Of a DNA stretch of 64,000 nucleotides, positions 47,540-59,564 are shown in pieces. Source of the stretch: Eumeta japonica (taxonomy: Eukaryota > Arthropoda > Insecta > Lepidoptera > Psychidae); the NCBI GenBank assembly GCA_005406025.1, contig BGZK01001001.1, positions 165,420-229,419 of the forward strand, in the 5' to 3' direction. The notes beneath the pieces are model-generated. The model saw only the letters and a list, made by a program, of their open reading frames with translations, searched no databases and was not told the DNA's origin. The stretch's first letter is position 1; the number at the start of each line of letters is the position of its first letter. The translations under genes and the position numbers were made by a program.

Positions 47540-48430
47540 TTTATACGATGCCGGAGCTCATTGTTTACTCGCAGCGCACGCACCGTCCGCGCCCGCCACC
47601 CTCCGCCCCCGGGCAGAGCGCTGCGGCTACCCGACGCACCCTCCCTTATTCCACGAGCTCACACCGAGCGAAACGGTTCGTCTATTCGCAGATGTAGGTA
47701 GGTGCGTAGAACGCACACTTGAATGGGGGACGATGGGTCGTGCCGCTACCTGTGAAATGACACAAAAAGCGCACGATGCACACCAACAAAAACTGTCTCT
47801 TCCAGAGAGCGTGTTCGACCCGCTCTTTGTGTACATCTGCATTTGTGGCACAAAACAAAAAATACATAATAAATTAATACAAAAATGCGAGGGAGGATAG
47901 CGACGGCAGGTCGTGCGAAGAAGTGAGTATTATTACCGAAGTAAACAAACCAAACAGGGAACCTCCGACCCTACTCACCATTTCGGAAGGGCCACCGAGA
48001 TCGCTCGCGAAGTTTTGACGGATGCCGGCAGTAGTGAAGAGTCGAGTCGTCGAAACGGGTCACAGCACTCACACAGCGAACGTCGATCCTCTCCAGAGGA
48101 CCAGCACACACACGGCACTCACGAGACGTCCCGTCTCCACACTACGCTCGCGGCCCGCGCCGATGCAGTTTACGTCACCGCATCCCGCTCCCGACTGGCC
48201 CGCGAGGTGCGCGGCGCGAGCGAACGACGACCTCGCGCTGCAGCGTGCAGCGTACCCCGCGCCGCGCGCTCACCGCGTCCCACCGTGCCCGCTCGCCCCG
48301 CGCCGCGCGCCCCGCAAACCCGAGTCGGGCCCTACCGCCCGCCGCGCCGCGCCGCACCGTATCGCTCGGCTCACTACCGCTCGTCGTTTCGTCCTACGTC
48401 AGGCTACGTCCGGTGAATCACAATGGTGAT
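47540..48430. promoter_or_regulatory. CpG/GC-rich islands 9-10
   Basis: Two CpG blocks (about 47560-47660 and 48120-48430) separated by mixed sequence. A 167-codon plus-strand frame (47913-48416) begins with ordinary composition (MRRSEYYYRSKQTKQGTSDP) and becomes Arg/Pro/Ala-rich in the island. No domain is seen. It could be a promoter with a 5' UTR for a gene outside the window. Confidence 0.35.
48120..48430 (+). other. Island 10 core, Arg/Pro-rich frames on all strands
   Basis: At least three overlapping plus-strand frames and one minus-strand frame stay open across this 300-bp block because GC-rich sequence has few stops. None shows a conserved motif, so no CDS is called. Confidence 0.5.
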
Positions 48431-48499
48431 CACGTTCTACGGCGATCGGCTATGGACTACCTAGATCGATGATATGCGAACGACTACTAACGAGTCGAC

Positions 48500-49650
48500 C
48501 ACGCCAAAACGCGCATACATCCGCTGTGACGTAATACTTATCGTTTATGGAAATATCTTTAAAACAGTTCACACTATAGTAACAGTTATCAGTCGAAATA
48601 AATAGTTCGACTCCACCGCAGTGATTCTCGCATAATGTTATCCTCATTTTGACATATTTCAAGTTTTAAGAGTAATTTCTAGATTATTACTCAGAAAGTT
48701 ATTTTTGAATTAAATAAAAAACTACAATACGAAATACATACTAATTAATAAAAAGTGTGAGTCAGATCCACGTGGAAAGGGTTCCATATTATAAATTAAT
48801 CGCATTATGTGTTAATTTTTTTTATAATGTTTATCTCTATGACTCCTTATAATTTTAAATAAGTTAAATTTGTTTGCAGTATCTAAAAATAAATCATTAC
48901 AATACCTCCTATTTTCTATTGAAGTTTGTTTGTGGTAAGTAAAATAGAAAAGATTTGCTAAATTAAAAAAAAAGTACAAAAATTCTTCATAAGCTAAAAT
49001 TTTAATCCAAATTCGTATGCGTAGACTACAATAATAAGCATTAAACCAATTGAACTTATTGGTTGCCCAAGAACTCATTTTATGAATATTTCTTTTTCAC
49101 AAATATTTTTCGTTTGCCTTAGGAATTCAAGTTTTCTTTTAGGTTTTTCCTATAAACTGTAAGGATTTTTATCAAAATTTTAGGTTCAATAATTTCGGAG
49201 GTAAGGTGAGTTTTGATTAAAATCTTTTAAACTATGCATTTTAAAATTATAAAATAACATATTGTTACGTAATGAACTCTATTGGGGTGCGAGAATTGAC
49301 ATCAGACGAAAAGAAAATACGCAGAAAAATAGAAGGCGTATATTCCGAAACTACTGATTGCTTGTAGCTGATCGCGTCGTATTGGGAATGCACTGAGTGC
49401 AGAAATAAAACTCACTCGTTAGTGCCCGAACTCCGGTATACGTTGGGGGTACTACAAGTTTCTGGAACTGGCCACCACAATATTTCAAAAGTATTTACTA
49501 CAATTGAAAATGGAACTCTTTGGCTATGGAATACAGTTTGTTTTATCTAACTGTCAATTGTTTTTACACTATGGCGTCATTTTGAAAATTGCGGGTCTTC
49601 GTCACTATGGATTTTAAGTCGTGAAAGTTTTCTTAGTATGATTTTCTACG
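48500..49650. other. AT-rich spacer, no gene seen
   Basis: No recognised coding, RNA or transposon ends. The block at 49260-49450 is mixed composition and unassigned. Confidence 0.4.
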
Positions 49651-49704
49651 ATTTTAAGTGTAATTGATAGCTCAGCAAAGCTTCGCTCGGCTTTGAACTG
49701 TTTT

Positions 49705-50246
49705 TGACGATTAAGCACCATGCAAGACGACTATTTATGACTGGTTTGCAGAATTTAAGCGCGATTGTGTCACTCAATGACAAATTTTGTGATGATCGCT
49801 TGTCAACCGCTGTGAACAATAAAAATATCGATGTTGTGTGCTGTATGATAGAAACAGAGAGACATGTGACCTACCATGAGATTTGGGCATCCTTAGGCAT
49901 AGGCACAACTCAAATACAATCAATCCTACACAAACATTTAGGTATGAAACAGCTGTGTTCGCGGTGGATCCCATACAATTTAATTAAGGCTCAAAAACCA
50001 GACCGTCACATAATGCAATGCCATACTTACCAGATTCAAGGAAAGGACGTCAAATTTAGTGTGGAATATAATAAAGGTGAACTTATGAGCAATCCTGTAC
50101 ACAGTCCTGACTTGACACCTTGTGGCTTTTTTTTGTTCGCAAAAATTAAAAACCAAATACCAGCTAAAGCAAGGCAAAAGAACATATATCTTTTGTTTTG
50201 CTTTAGTTGGAACCGATTCCAAAAACAACTGATTAGTTGTTTTTGA
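49705..50246 (+). pseudogene. Mariner transposase with deleted core
   Basis: The reading frame gives KTTIYDWFAEFKR, a frameshift near 49765, then SLNDKFCDDRLSTAV, VVCCMIETERHVTYHEIWA, SLGIGTTQIQSILHKHLGMK and LCSRWIPYNLIKAQK, the N-terminal DNA-binding half of a mariner transposase. It then jumps, after about 30 unmatched codons, to NPVHSPDLTPCGFFLFAKIK, the block around the third catalytic Asp (YSPDLAP-type). The region with the first two catalytic Asp residues is deleted, so it is non-functional. The ORF from 49704 continues through the deletion by chance. Confidence 0.88.
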
Positions 50247-51308
50247 AGTCTATCTAATTTTTTTTTAAATAGGTTGAAGGCGTTTTTTTAAATATATCTT
50301 TTTAATATTTAGTGTACATGTAAAAATAGTAATTTTTATTTTATAGAAAGTTATTATAAATTATTAGTATTCATATTACTTTACATCGAGTAATCTCGTA
50401 TAGCATCATATTATATCATCAATAAAAGATTGCGAACGATTGAATTCATTCCTAACAAACATTGCCAAAAGGTCTGCAATTGTTCGTGCTAATGCCATAA
50501 ACTGGTTTATTTTTTGGGTATGTTTTATCCTTAAATACTTAGGAACGATCTCAGAAGAAATCCCCCAGTCTGTGTCTTTCGCGCGCACTTTTCTCGTAAT
50601 ACTAAAATTCCTTTTATTGTATTTACAAGTACTGGGATACTGTAATTATTCTTGTTAGGTACTGTATTGTTCTCATAAGCGGCTTTCCTACGATTAATGT
50701 TTATTGATTAAAATACAGGGCATATTAAATTTTTTTGTATCGTGTTGCTTGGTGTCTGTCGTAATAGTATTTTCTGTCGATTAAAATGAAAATAAATAGA
50801 TCAGTTAAACGTTAGAACTTTATTTTATTAAATATTTATTTTAGTTCCATTATTCTGAAAATAGTTATTTTCATTTGCAGCAAGGGTATTGTGATTAATA
50901 TTAATATAAATTACATTTTATTACGTCTACTACATAATTACTAGTTTTTAATATTACGTTTTGCAATTTTACATATTTAGTCGTACCTAATACTAATACC
51001 AAGCTTTATAGTTCCGATTAAGTAATTATTATATAAAGAGCTATGTTTTGTAATTTCTTGTATGTATATATTATATTAAATACCACATTTTGTATTTCTG
51101 CAATATCTTTACTAATATTCATTTAGTTTTTAAATATTTAGTTTAATAATGTATGTGTGTCTGAAGATATCATTAATAATAAACACGATTTATTGTATTC
51201 TCAAAATTTTCAGCACTAAAATACATGCATTTAATATAACGTGCATGAAAGCGCTGACATTGGGAAGGCGGGGGGCGCGAGGTAGAAACTTGTTTACGTA
51301 TAGAATAC

Positions 51309-51601
51309 TATAGTAGAAACTCGATTAACCGAACTAATTGTTGTTGTTAGGCATTTGGATAATCGAAAATCCGGATAATCGAACGTATGGAGAAAAGCGG
51401 GTTTTGTGCGTATTTTGATTTTCCGATGAGGAGCCAAGGTATTTTATGGGTTCCGGTAGCGTTAGCGTAAACTAACATTGTTACTCGGTCTTTGCTATTT
51501 TTATATTCAGGAGCTGAATTCTCTCGCCTAGAAGCTAAAGGTTTTGAAGATAATGACTTCCAATTTAATCCGGTTTCACCAGAATTGTTAACAAAATTCA
51601 A
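51309..51601 (-). pseudogene. Tigger/Jerky-like transposase fragment next to its TIR
   Basis: The minus-strand frame reads NNSGETGLNWKSLSSKPLAS, RRENSAPEYKNSKDRVTMLV, YANATGTHKIPWLLIGKSK. ETGLNWKSLPSKTLA and KDRVTVLVCANATGTHK are hallmarks of Jerky/Tigger DDE_1 transposases (first catalytic Asp region, here Glu-Thr with the Asp changed to Gly). It is immediately followed on the left by an apparent terminus, tagtagaaactcgattaacc at 51311, so the C-terminal half was deleted. Confidence 0.85.
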
Positions 51602-51611
51602 GTTTATTCAA

Positions 51612-51720
51612 AAAGTACCAACAGGACCCTATTATTAAGGTTCCGTTGTCTATCCGTTCGTTGGTCTGTCTGTCCGCCAATTACAAGCCTACACCTTTTG
51701 AACCGTCGTAAGTGTAGACA
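51612..51720. repeat. Dispersed repeat tail (gtctgtctgtccgcc type)
   Basis: aggaccctattattaaggtt followed by tccgttcgttggtctgtctg is a motif I recall as a common lepidopteran repeat segment. Family not named. Confidence 0.35.
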
Positions 51721-51724
51721 CTTA

Positions 51725-52306
51725 CTGTCTTATTCAGAGTCGCTAGTCTAACTTTAAAACGTTCTTAGACAACAGTTTAACGCGAGTTTACAAAAAAGTC
51801 TATTCAGAAACCTTGTTTAATTTATAAACACTGTGAAAACCTCGTCTAAACTCGTTTAAGGCAAAGGCTGTGTAACAGTGGTCTAAGGATTGTTTTACTG
51901 AATATTTAAAGTAGATTGTCAAAAGTGACATTTGATTATCGTGTTTTTGTCATCGAGTTAAAGATTGATTTCTATAAATTGCGAATTATTAATTCGAAGT
52001 GCATTCATAATGGAAGAATTATCTGAAATTAAAAATTTCACAAATGTTTCAATAAATATAAATATTATATATATGTAATTATATAAATACATATTTTTCA
52101 TTACTTGGATGCCAGATAGTAAATATTTTTAAAACATTTTGTGATCAGAATGTTGCCATTATAACGCTTAAACACTGTTTTAGTTAGACTGCAGTCTAAG
52201 TGACATTTTGAATTGCTTAATGCCTAAACAGCTGTTTAAGAAGTAAACAGTGTTTAGTTAAACTACCGTTGAACGATGTTTTAAATAAGGATTCTGAATA
52301 AGGCAG
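51725..52306. mobile_element. Harbinger-like MITE, 582 bp
   Basis: TIRs CTGTCTTATTCAGA and, reversed, CTGCCTTATTCAGA are flanked by TTA duplications (51722-51724, 52307-52309). Subterminal tttaaac/gtttaaa repeats (aacagctgtttaag, taaacagtgtttagttaaac) recur through the element. No ORF. Confidence 0.75.
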
Positions 52307-52309
52307 TTA

Positions 52310-54500
52310 AAATTTTCAGTGTGTATTCGCTACTTGCTAAATGTATGGGGAGACCATAGTATATACCTTCTGGTACAAATGGGAAGATATTCGGGAATGC
52401 AGTACATCTTGAGTGAAACTATATGTATAATTATCAATATTATCATAATGAGTAATAATGTTTATTATTGGAAATTAAACAATAACGGATAAACAAATTA
52501 CCAAATAAAAGTTGAAATATCCGGGATACCTTTAAAAAGACATAAATCTCAGGGTGGTTACGCAGAGAGGGTTTTATCTTCACAGAACTCCACTTCATGG
52601 ATATTTTGAAGGATTTTACAAAACGTTAGCCGAAGTTGGTTGTTTTTGGGACAATCTATCTCGCAAGTTATGTAAGTCACAACGATGACGTTTTTCGTGC
52701 AATTTAAGAGGACTTTCCCGCGCGGGCGCGCGCAGACTACCGGTCCAAGGTTTGGTTCGTATTATATGCAGTTATATTCTCCTAATTATCAAGTATTTGA
52801 TATATTGAACTAAGAAACAGAATTGAAATCTATGAGTATTCAACTCCAATAATGATAATAATTAATTTCTAAAAAAATCAAGTAAATTAATAGATTTTAA
52901 AGCATCCATTTCCGCAAATATAAAACACTTTCCTTTTTTTTATTGCGGTTTTGTATGGATATTGTATTATCCGATCAATAGACTCTCAAAATCAGTATAT
53001 GTTTATTACGTTAGTATTTTGAAGTAAAAATTTAAGTATGTTTTCATAACTAAATTACATATTCTGTATCACTGAAAACCAAGTTTCCCGAAAATCGCAT
53101 CAGTAATAAAACGTAGTCTGTGTTAGACGTTTAAAATTAAACTATTAATCAATAGATTCTCAAGAATAAGAATTAAACTTTGACGAATATTCTTCGTTTA
53201 GATTTAATTCTTTCGAGTTTAGCCACAACCTTAATTCAAAAATTAAATCAAAGGTAGCAAAATCGGAGAGAGGTATAAAAGCCAGTAAAAGGCCTCTTAA
53301 GGCAAAATATTATATTCATTATTATTTTTTTCTTCTTCTTTCTTGATTGCTTTAGCAACAAAAGAGATAATTTTATTGTTTGTTGCACCAATTCTAAAAA
53401 GAGGACACATTGTCGTCGTTATTATTCGAGGAGAGTTTATTTCTTCCAAGTTGATGATGAACCGGGTAACTAAACTGTACAATCCGAATTAGTCGATCTT
53501 TAATTGCCAGAGCTGATATAGGCAGAGAATTAGCACTGTTCTTCGAAATGAAAAATAGCAACCATATATAACTATATTAATTATGACAACGAAACAAGAA
53601 GATAATGTAGCTATAGTTGTGTTGTACAAACAAAATTATTAATGAATAATAGTAACAAACAACTTATTTATCAATTTACTATTTCATGAAAAACATGAAA
53701 ATATTGGATAAATCCCGAAAGTTGCGGAAGCTAGACGGCGCTAACGTCGTGTGCATAGCGAATTACTATGGCCGCTATAACAAATAATAAAAATAAAATT
53801 ATATTAAAAGTTAAAGGGGTTCTCATAAAAAAAAACGTGGTTTTTTCGACTTTTTCTTGATTTTAATTTTTGTTCTCAAACCTACCAAAAACCAATAAGA
53901 AATTATGAATTCACAAAAATAAAATGATTTTTTAAAATCTCAAATTTTTCAACCACAAAAACACGTGAAAGTATTTATTATTGAGTTACAGCGATATTTA
54001 TGGAAATTTATGGAAGCCTCATTCGACTTGACATGATATCAGCGCAGTTATTGAAATGCGACTAATTTCACAGTGGTAAAGTTAATAGCACGCTTCCAAC
54101 ATTTCACCCCTAAAACCACAGTGAAATTGTAAAACAAGTTACACAACTGAAACATGCTCAAAAAAGATTTAGCGTCAAATTTGTGTATATATAATCATAA
54201 TAATGAATTATTGTCAGTCATATTCAAAATGTATAAAAAAAATCATGATTTTTTTGTACAATAATTTATATTTTTGGGTAAGTACAACGTATTTGAGAAG
54301 ATTAAAATATATAAACGTCTAGATAAAAAACTGTTAAGACGTTGTTGTTAATATATTAGTTAAATATAGGGCAGAAGGAGGAACAGGCAATCAAGTTACT
54401 TAATATAAAAGAAGTCTCTTTAACCTTTCTGAAGCAAATACATTTAAACATACATAAAATACGTAAAACAAAAAAAAAATATTTTGCTCCTCTCGCTATC
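52310..54500. other. AT-rich spacer, no gene seen
   Basis: Nothing recognisable apart from a small GC patch near 52710-52745 (cccgcgcgggcgcgcgc). Confidence 0.4.
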
Positions 54501-54534
54501 AATTTTCACAGGGTTACCCGCTAGGCCAATTTAA

Positions 54535-54625
54535 GGATTACCTGTAAATTTCATCAAAATCGATCCAGCCGTTTCGTAGGGAACATATATACATATATAC
54601 ACATATCGACTTTAATATATGTAGA
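54535..54625. repeat. Dispersed repeat tail (catcaaaatcgatccagccgt)
   Basis: The sequence aaatttcatcaaaatcgatc followed by cagccgtttcg is the kind of 3' tail motif seen on many insect non-LTR and Helitron-type repeats. Recognised from memory. Confidence 0.35.
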
Positions 54626-55080
54626 TAGGTGTTCAACTGTTCAATCACGTATTATAATGAGTACTCGATGAGTATTTTGTATTTCTTCATTTAAAATAGC
54701 ATCAAAAGCAGATATATAAGCCGACTTGAAAAAAAAAATAGACCTAAGCAACACCGGTATCGTATTTCTTGCGTCGTCACATTATTCGGTCGCTTAACAA
54801 TATAGACTGTAGTCATACTAATGTAGTCGCCTTTTTTATTTATTTATTTATATGTTTCATATTTATATAAATTTTAAAATTACCTCTAAAAGGAAATCAC
54901 ACAATAGAACAGGCGGTTGCTCGAACGCTGATGATTGGCAATATTTGTATATCAATAATTAATTGCGACAAATCAATTGCACAAAAAAAACAATTTCTAC
55001 GATTAAAGTGTAATCAATCATTGACACGTCAACTTGTTACTCTGTGAGTAATCAACCATAATTGCTACATTTGAAAATAA

Positions 55081-56062
55081 TAGGCCTTTTCATCAGAAGA
55101 CGCGCGCATGCGTAGCCGCCATGCTGAAATGGCGGGAATTCAAAAGATTCGTACAGTTTTAATGAACAATGGCTGGAAAAGGAATACTATCACCACGAAC
55201 AAATAAACTATTGGAAGAAACCATCGATGGTGCTTCACTTATTTATGATTCGATTGAAGCTCATAATTGTGATCAATTAAAAAGATGGCTAAAATGTCAC
55301 GGACGTCCACAAAAAGGGAAAAAAAATGAGCTGATAGAGAGGTTAGGTATCAATATTTGCTTACTATTTATATAAAAAAAAAGTAACATTAACAATTTTA
55401 TCTTTATCAATAATATTGTCATTTGTAGTACTGAAAAAAGCAGTTTTTTTAACATGAATGTGACTTATAAAAATATAATTATTAAAATAAGTCATTAATA
55501 TTTTGAGATTACATATGGCATTATTGATAAGAAAAATGTAAATAAGATATTGAATATATTTTGTATTTTTTATTATAAATAAAATCTTAATGACGAGAGA
55601 ATATATAAAAAATTTATTAAAATTACAGAGTCAAAAATGCAATTACGAATAATGTACCTGTAGATCAAACAGTTGATAAAGGGAAATGGTTAAATGTGTT
55701 GAGCTCACGAAATCAAAATCCAAAAAATTTGCAAAATAAAATAATAAATTATCCTGACTCTTGACAACCATTCCCCTCTGACAAAGATCCTAAGAACTTC
55801 AGCTATGGATCTATGTATCATTATCCTGTGACATCATGCATAGAAGACGATAACGCTGACAGTGATTTGGAAAATCGCGATTATAATAATCGAAGTTCAG
55901 TATAATATCAATAATAGAGACAAGGCTTTGGAAAATTTTAAAATAATATGTATTGTCTTTTATGTACGGGCACTTTATCGTGGTTGCTTATCAAAAACTG
56001 TACGAAAAAGGTGGCTGATGCTAACGCATGCGCACAAAAGAATTTTGAGATGAAAAGGCCTA
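55081..56062 (+). mobile_element. 982-bp TIR element carrying a SAP-domain gene fragment
   Basis: The TIR taggccttttcatc lies at the left and its exact reverse complement at 56049-56062, with an inner GCGCATGCGT shared in inverted order by both ends. It is flanked by TAA on each side (or TA if the repeat begins at ggcc). The interior holds the two-exon SAP gene fragment. The transposase is absent, so this is a non-autonomous element that took part of a longer relative's gene. From memory, SAP plus YqaJ-nuclease proteins occur in ISL2EU-type transposons; this assignment is tentative. Confidence 0.7.
55169..55764 (+). pseudogene. SAP-domain protein N-terminal fragment, two exons, premature stop
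   Basis: Exon 1 (55169-55341) starts MAGKGILSPRTNKLLEETI and holds a SAP DNA-binding motif, DQLKRWLKCHGRPQKGKKNE followed by LIER. The donor gttagg and acceptor attacag (ending 55628) splice in phase to exon 2 (RVKNAITNNVPVDQ, then DKGKWLNVLSS), which hits TGA at 55762-55764. In the same frame after the stop the sequence continues QPFPSDKDPKNFSYGSMYHY, so the stop is a recent-looking lesion. No nuclease or transposase part is present. Confidence 0.65.
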
Positions 56063-57500
56063 TAACACCCATTTGCACAAAGCTCATTCAAATTAAGAAT
56101 TAGTTAAAACTCGATTGTATTTAATCTCTTGTCATATATAAATGGATTTCACAAAAGTTAATCAACAAAATATTAGTTAATAAGTGTTTAACATTACTTT
56201 GATCAACTAAACATTTGTCTGCTGGTCACAAAGATTGTCTATCCTTATTTTTTGTAGAACGTTATTTCTTTCGAATAACGAAATATGTCGAAGGTAGTCG
56301 ACGAGACACAACCGACCTAAACGTCAATGCCAAATAAGGTAGTAACGAAAAATGCTTTTTTGTGAAATTGAAAATGTATATTATTAAGAGTAGTGGAGAC
56401 GTAAATATTAATACGTACGTGTGAAATAGGTACCGATTATTTGTTGAGATTTTATTGTCATTATTTTGTTATTTTAATGTTTATTTACAGTTATTTTAAT
56501 GTAATAGAAAATAAATACACAAATGCAGTTAGTGTGGCAAAAAAAAACCAAAAGCGTGGAAAGAGATAAATAGATAATTCAATGCAGATTGTAATCAACA
56601 TTATATTGTATTTTCATGTTTTATTATACGTATGTAACGTTATGCTATTTCTTCGAAGACCAATCGTAATATTCAATAGTAATAATCTTTTGTTCTGTGG
56701 AATCTAGGATGGTATCTATATTGTAAATTTCAATTTGTTTGCCTTAGTTTAGCTGATATCTACTCCAAACACAACTAATAATTTTTAGATTTTTGAAAGA
56801 TATATATTTTTTTTTTGAAAAGCCATCGTGTACCGTGTGATAAACCCATACGCCCTCCATGCTGTGTGCATGCTCCATGCGACATCCAAATTCATAGATG
56901 CAGACGCGTCCGACTTCTTAAATGAAAAAAAAAACCGGACAAGTGCGAATTAAACTCGCATACACAACGTTCGCCGATATACCCGTTCCTTTGACTAGTA
57001 ATGTTGCATTACTTTTGTCTGTGAAGCTAGAATGACCAAATGAGCAGATTTACTAAAATTTTTGCTGACAGATTTAATTTTCTTGAAGATAAATTAAAAA
57101 TTGAACGGCTGCAAATTTTTAATTAAGCGAACAGTGTTATACCTCAGAGAACATGATGGTTTCAATATGACAGTTTAAATATAATAATTTAATGATCAAT
57201 TAGAGATGATCACATATGAGGAAAAAAATCACAAAATAATTTTTGAAGTGAAATTTATCAGCGTAATGGGGGAATTTAGTACGGTATAAAAATTTGCATC
57301 ACATTCTGATGCAACGTATTCTTGTGACGTTTTATTGCAACGGTTTTTTGCAACGCTTTACTATCACAGTTGTTTCTTTTTTAATAAATCGTTAGGTTAA
57401 ATCACTCCTAACACCCTAGTGGCTGTGATTGTCTGAATTTTGCTGATAATGTGCTGATCTGGCATAAAACTTACGTAGAAATAACATTAGCGAACTAGGA
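56063..57500. other. AT-rich spacer with one repeat-start fragment
   Basis: No gene seen. aaccggacaagtgcgaatta near 56937 resembles the start of the dispersed repeat also present at 28710-29425. Confidence 0.4.
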
Positions 57501-57689
57501 TAAATCAAAAAGGTTAACACTTGCCTAGGTGTTCGACATCTGTCAATCCTCTCGAATCGATATTCAATTCATTGGGTAGATTCCTAGTGGAAGAACAGAT
57601 TCTAGGAACAGAGGTGGATCGCATACTGCATGTTAACACATGTTGCAGGCAAGCTAAAGAAATACAAGCATATTTTTTTAAATATTTTT

Positions 57690-58740
57690 ACATGCTAAAC
57701 ACTACTACTATAACACCCATATCAAATTGTAGGGTGGAAAATGTCATCTTCTTGGATAATCAGTTAGATGGAGCTGGTAATATTTAGTGCTTAATAAGTG
57801 CTGTCCGTATACGAAAAAAAAAATTAAGCTGTCATGGGACGCCTGGTACATGTGAAACATCCAAACTATTTCGTATAGAAAATATGTATGAAAAGTGGTT
57901 TATTAAAGGAAATAAATATGGCAAAATCGAAAACAAAATACTGAGATATCTTAAAGAAAAAAATATATTCTTTATTTAAAATATACATGTTGATACCAAA
58001 ATCAATAATTAAAAACGTGTTTTGAAGTGAACAACACTGTATATGCTACGAATATACATTAGCACGACGAGAGAAAGGGACGATTGACGAGTTGAGTGGG
58101 AAGAGTGTCAGCACGCCGAGAGCCGCATTAAATGTGGCGGGTCAGAAAGACAAAATTGGCAAGTATTTTTCGTAAAAAATTTGTTTTATAATAATAAACC
58201 CTAGAAGATGTCTTCCTGAATAATCATTTGCACAAAGGCACATGCGCACGCAAAGCCGTTGCTGTATGCCCCAATCATTACTGAAATGACAGTAACCTTC
58301 TAGCGTATGCCTCCCACACTAAAATCTCAATATCCCTTCTACTTTTTATCTTTCCTATTCTCTATTCCTCCTAACTCCTCCCCGAAATTGGAAAACCTCA
58401 ATTATTTCGGTAATTAAAACACTATCACCCCAAAAAAATATTTTGCCATGTTTCTTTCAAATATGACCAGCAGTAATTGAGTACTAAATAATTACTTCCT
58501 ATCTCTAGGCGACTATCCAAGAAGATACCCATTGTCTACCCAACAACTTGTTATGGGTGTTATAGCAGTGGTGTTTAGCATTGATATGTATAAAGAAAAA
58601 ATGTTTATTGATTACTAAATAATTACTCGATGTATCTAAGCGATTATCCAAAGATATGACTACTATTTTCCACCCTCACAACTTGCTATAGGTGTTATAG
58701 TAACAGTGTTTAAAACGTTAAAAAATTTAAAAAAATTGTT
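57690..58740. repeat. Three diverged copies of a ~120-bp unit, one inverted
   Basis: The plus-oriented copy at about 57690-57770 (aaacactactactataacac, then cttggataatcagttag) corresponds in reverse to two tandem copies at about 58480-58600 and 58605-58725 (gcgactatccaagaagatac / gcgattatccaaagatatga; gttatgggtgttatagcagt / gctataggtgttatagtaac). The rest of the interval is AT-rich. Probably an old element with inverted ends or a minisatellite. Confidence 0.6.
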
Positions 58741-59129
58741 AATATTTCTCTCGTATACGACCGGCACAAATTGACCACTAAATAAATACTTTACCCCTCT
58801 ATCCAATAAAGCTCTATTACATAGTCCAAAATTAATTTTTGGGAGAACAGGAGACAAATCTTTTTTTCATTGCGAAATATTTTCAAATAGTTTTCCAATC
58901 ATACTTTTACGCCTACACATATGGGGTTTTCTACAAAAACTTTTCTATCTCTTTTGCACCACTACTAACAAGAGGTTACTTTAGTTAGTATTCGCACTCC
59001 TTATAAAAAACTAAGTTGACGTTCTAATTGAGTGAGAAAACAATTTAACACTATTATGTATACATACATGGAATTCAAAACATTTTTTTTATAAAAAAAA
59101 CCCATCGTCATTTCACACCTTCACGTTCG

Positions 59130-59385
59130 TTGCGAAAATACCATCATAACCATCTTAATGCCTGGCGTTCTACCACCGCACGCTTCATGCGCAACTTTCT
59201 GACAGGTACGGTACTTTGGAATGGTGTACCATCAGCGATATTATCAATGAATTACTGCAACGGGGGTCTTAAAAAAAATGGCATATTCTTTCTTATAAGG
59301 CTGGTAACACACTAGTGACTCCTCTGGGGTTGCGGGTGTCTATAGGCGGCGATAATCATCTATTCCGATGGCGTTAGCGTTGTTG
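59130..59385 (+). pseudogene. Non-LTR retrotransposon (CR1/Jockey-type) C-terminus and 3' UTR
   Basis: The frame reads HNHLNAWRSTTARFMRNFLT, GTVLWNGVPSAI and ends in the 3' region ggttgcgggtgtctataggc with ggcgataatca. The R..RF.RSFLPRTVRLWNxLP-like wording is the C-terminal tail of LINE ORF2 proteins in insects, and the ggtgttgcgggtgtc(c/t)atgggcggcg block is a 3' end I recall as abundant in Lepidoptera. 5'-truncated and dead. Confidence 0.7.
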
Positions 59386-59429
59386 TTTTGTTGGGTTATC
59401 AACATTTGTTTTTCATAACCCAACAAAAC
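59385..59429. repeat. 15-bp perfect inverted repeat
   Basis: gttttgttgggttat and ataacccaacaaaac are separated by 15 bp, at the downstream edge of the LINE fragment. Confidence 0.8.
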
Positions 59430-59564
59430 AAAAAAATTACATGACATACTACAGACGACACTTTACATAGAGAAACTACATAAATAACGATGATCTCAAT
59501 GTCTATGGTTTGAAATTAATATAAATAATTTTTCCCATGGGAATTTATCATAATCATTTTATAG

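Noticed and set aside
47913..48416. 167-codon plus-strand frame
   Set aside because: Most of it is Arg/Pro/Ala from a CpG island with overlapping open frames on both strands; no domain or splice partner.
56270..56290. Short cgttatt/aataacg hairpin
   Set aside because: 7-bp arms in AT-rich DNA are expected by chance.
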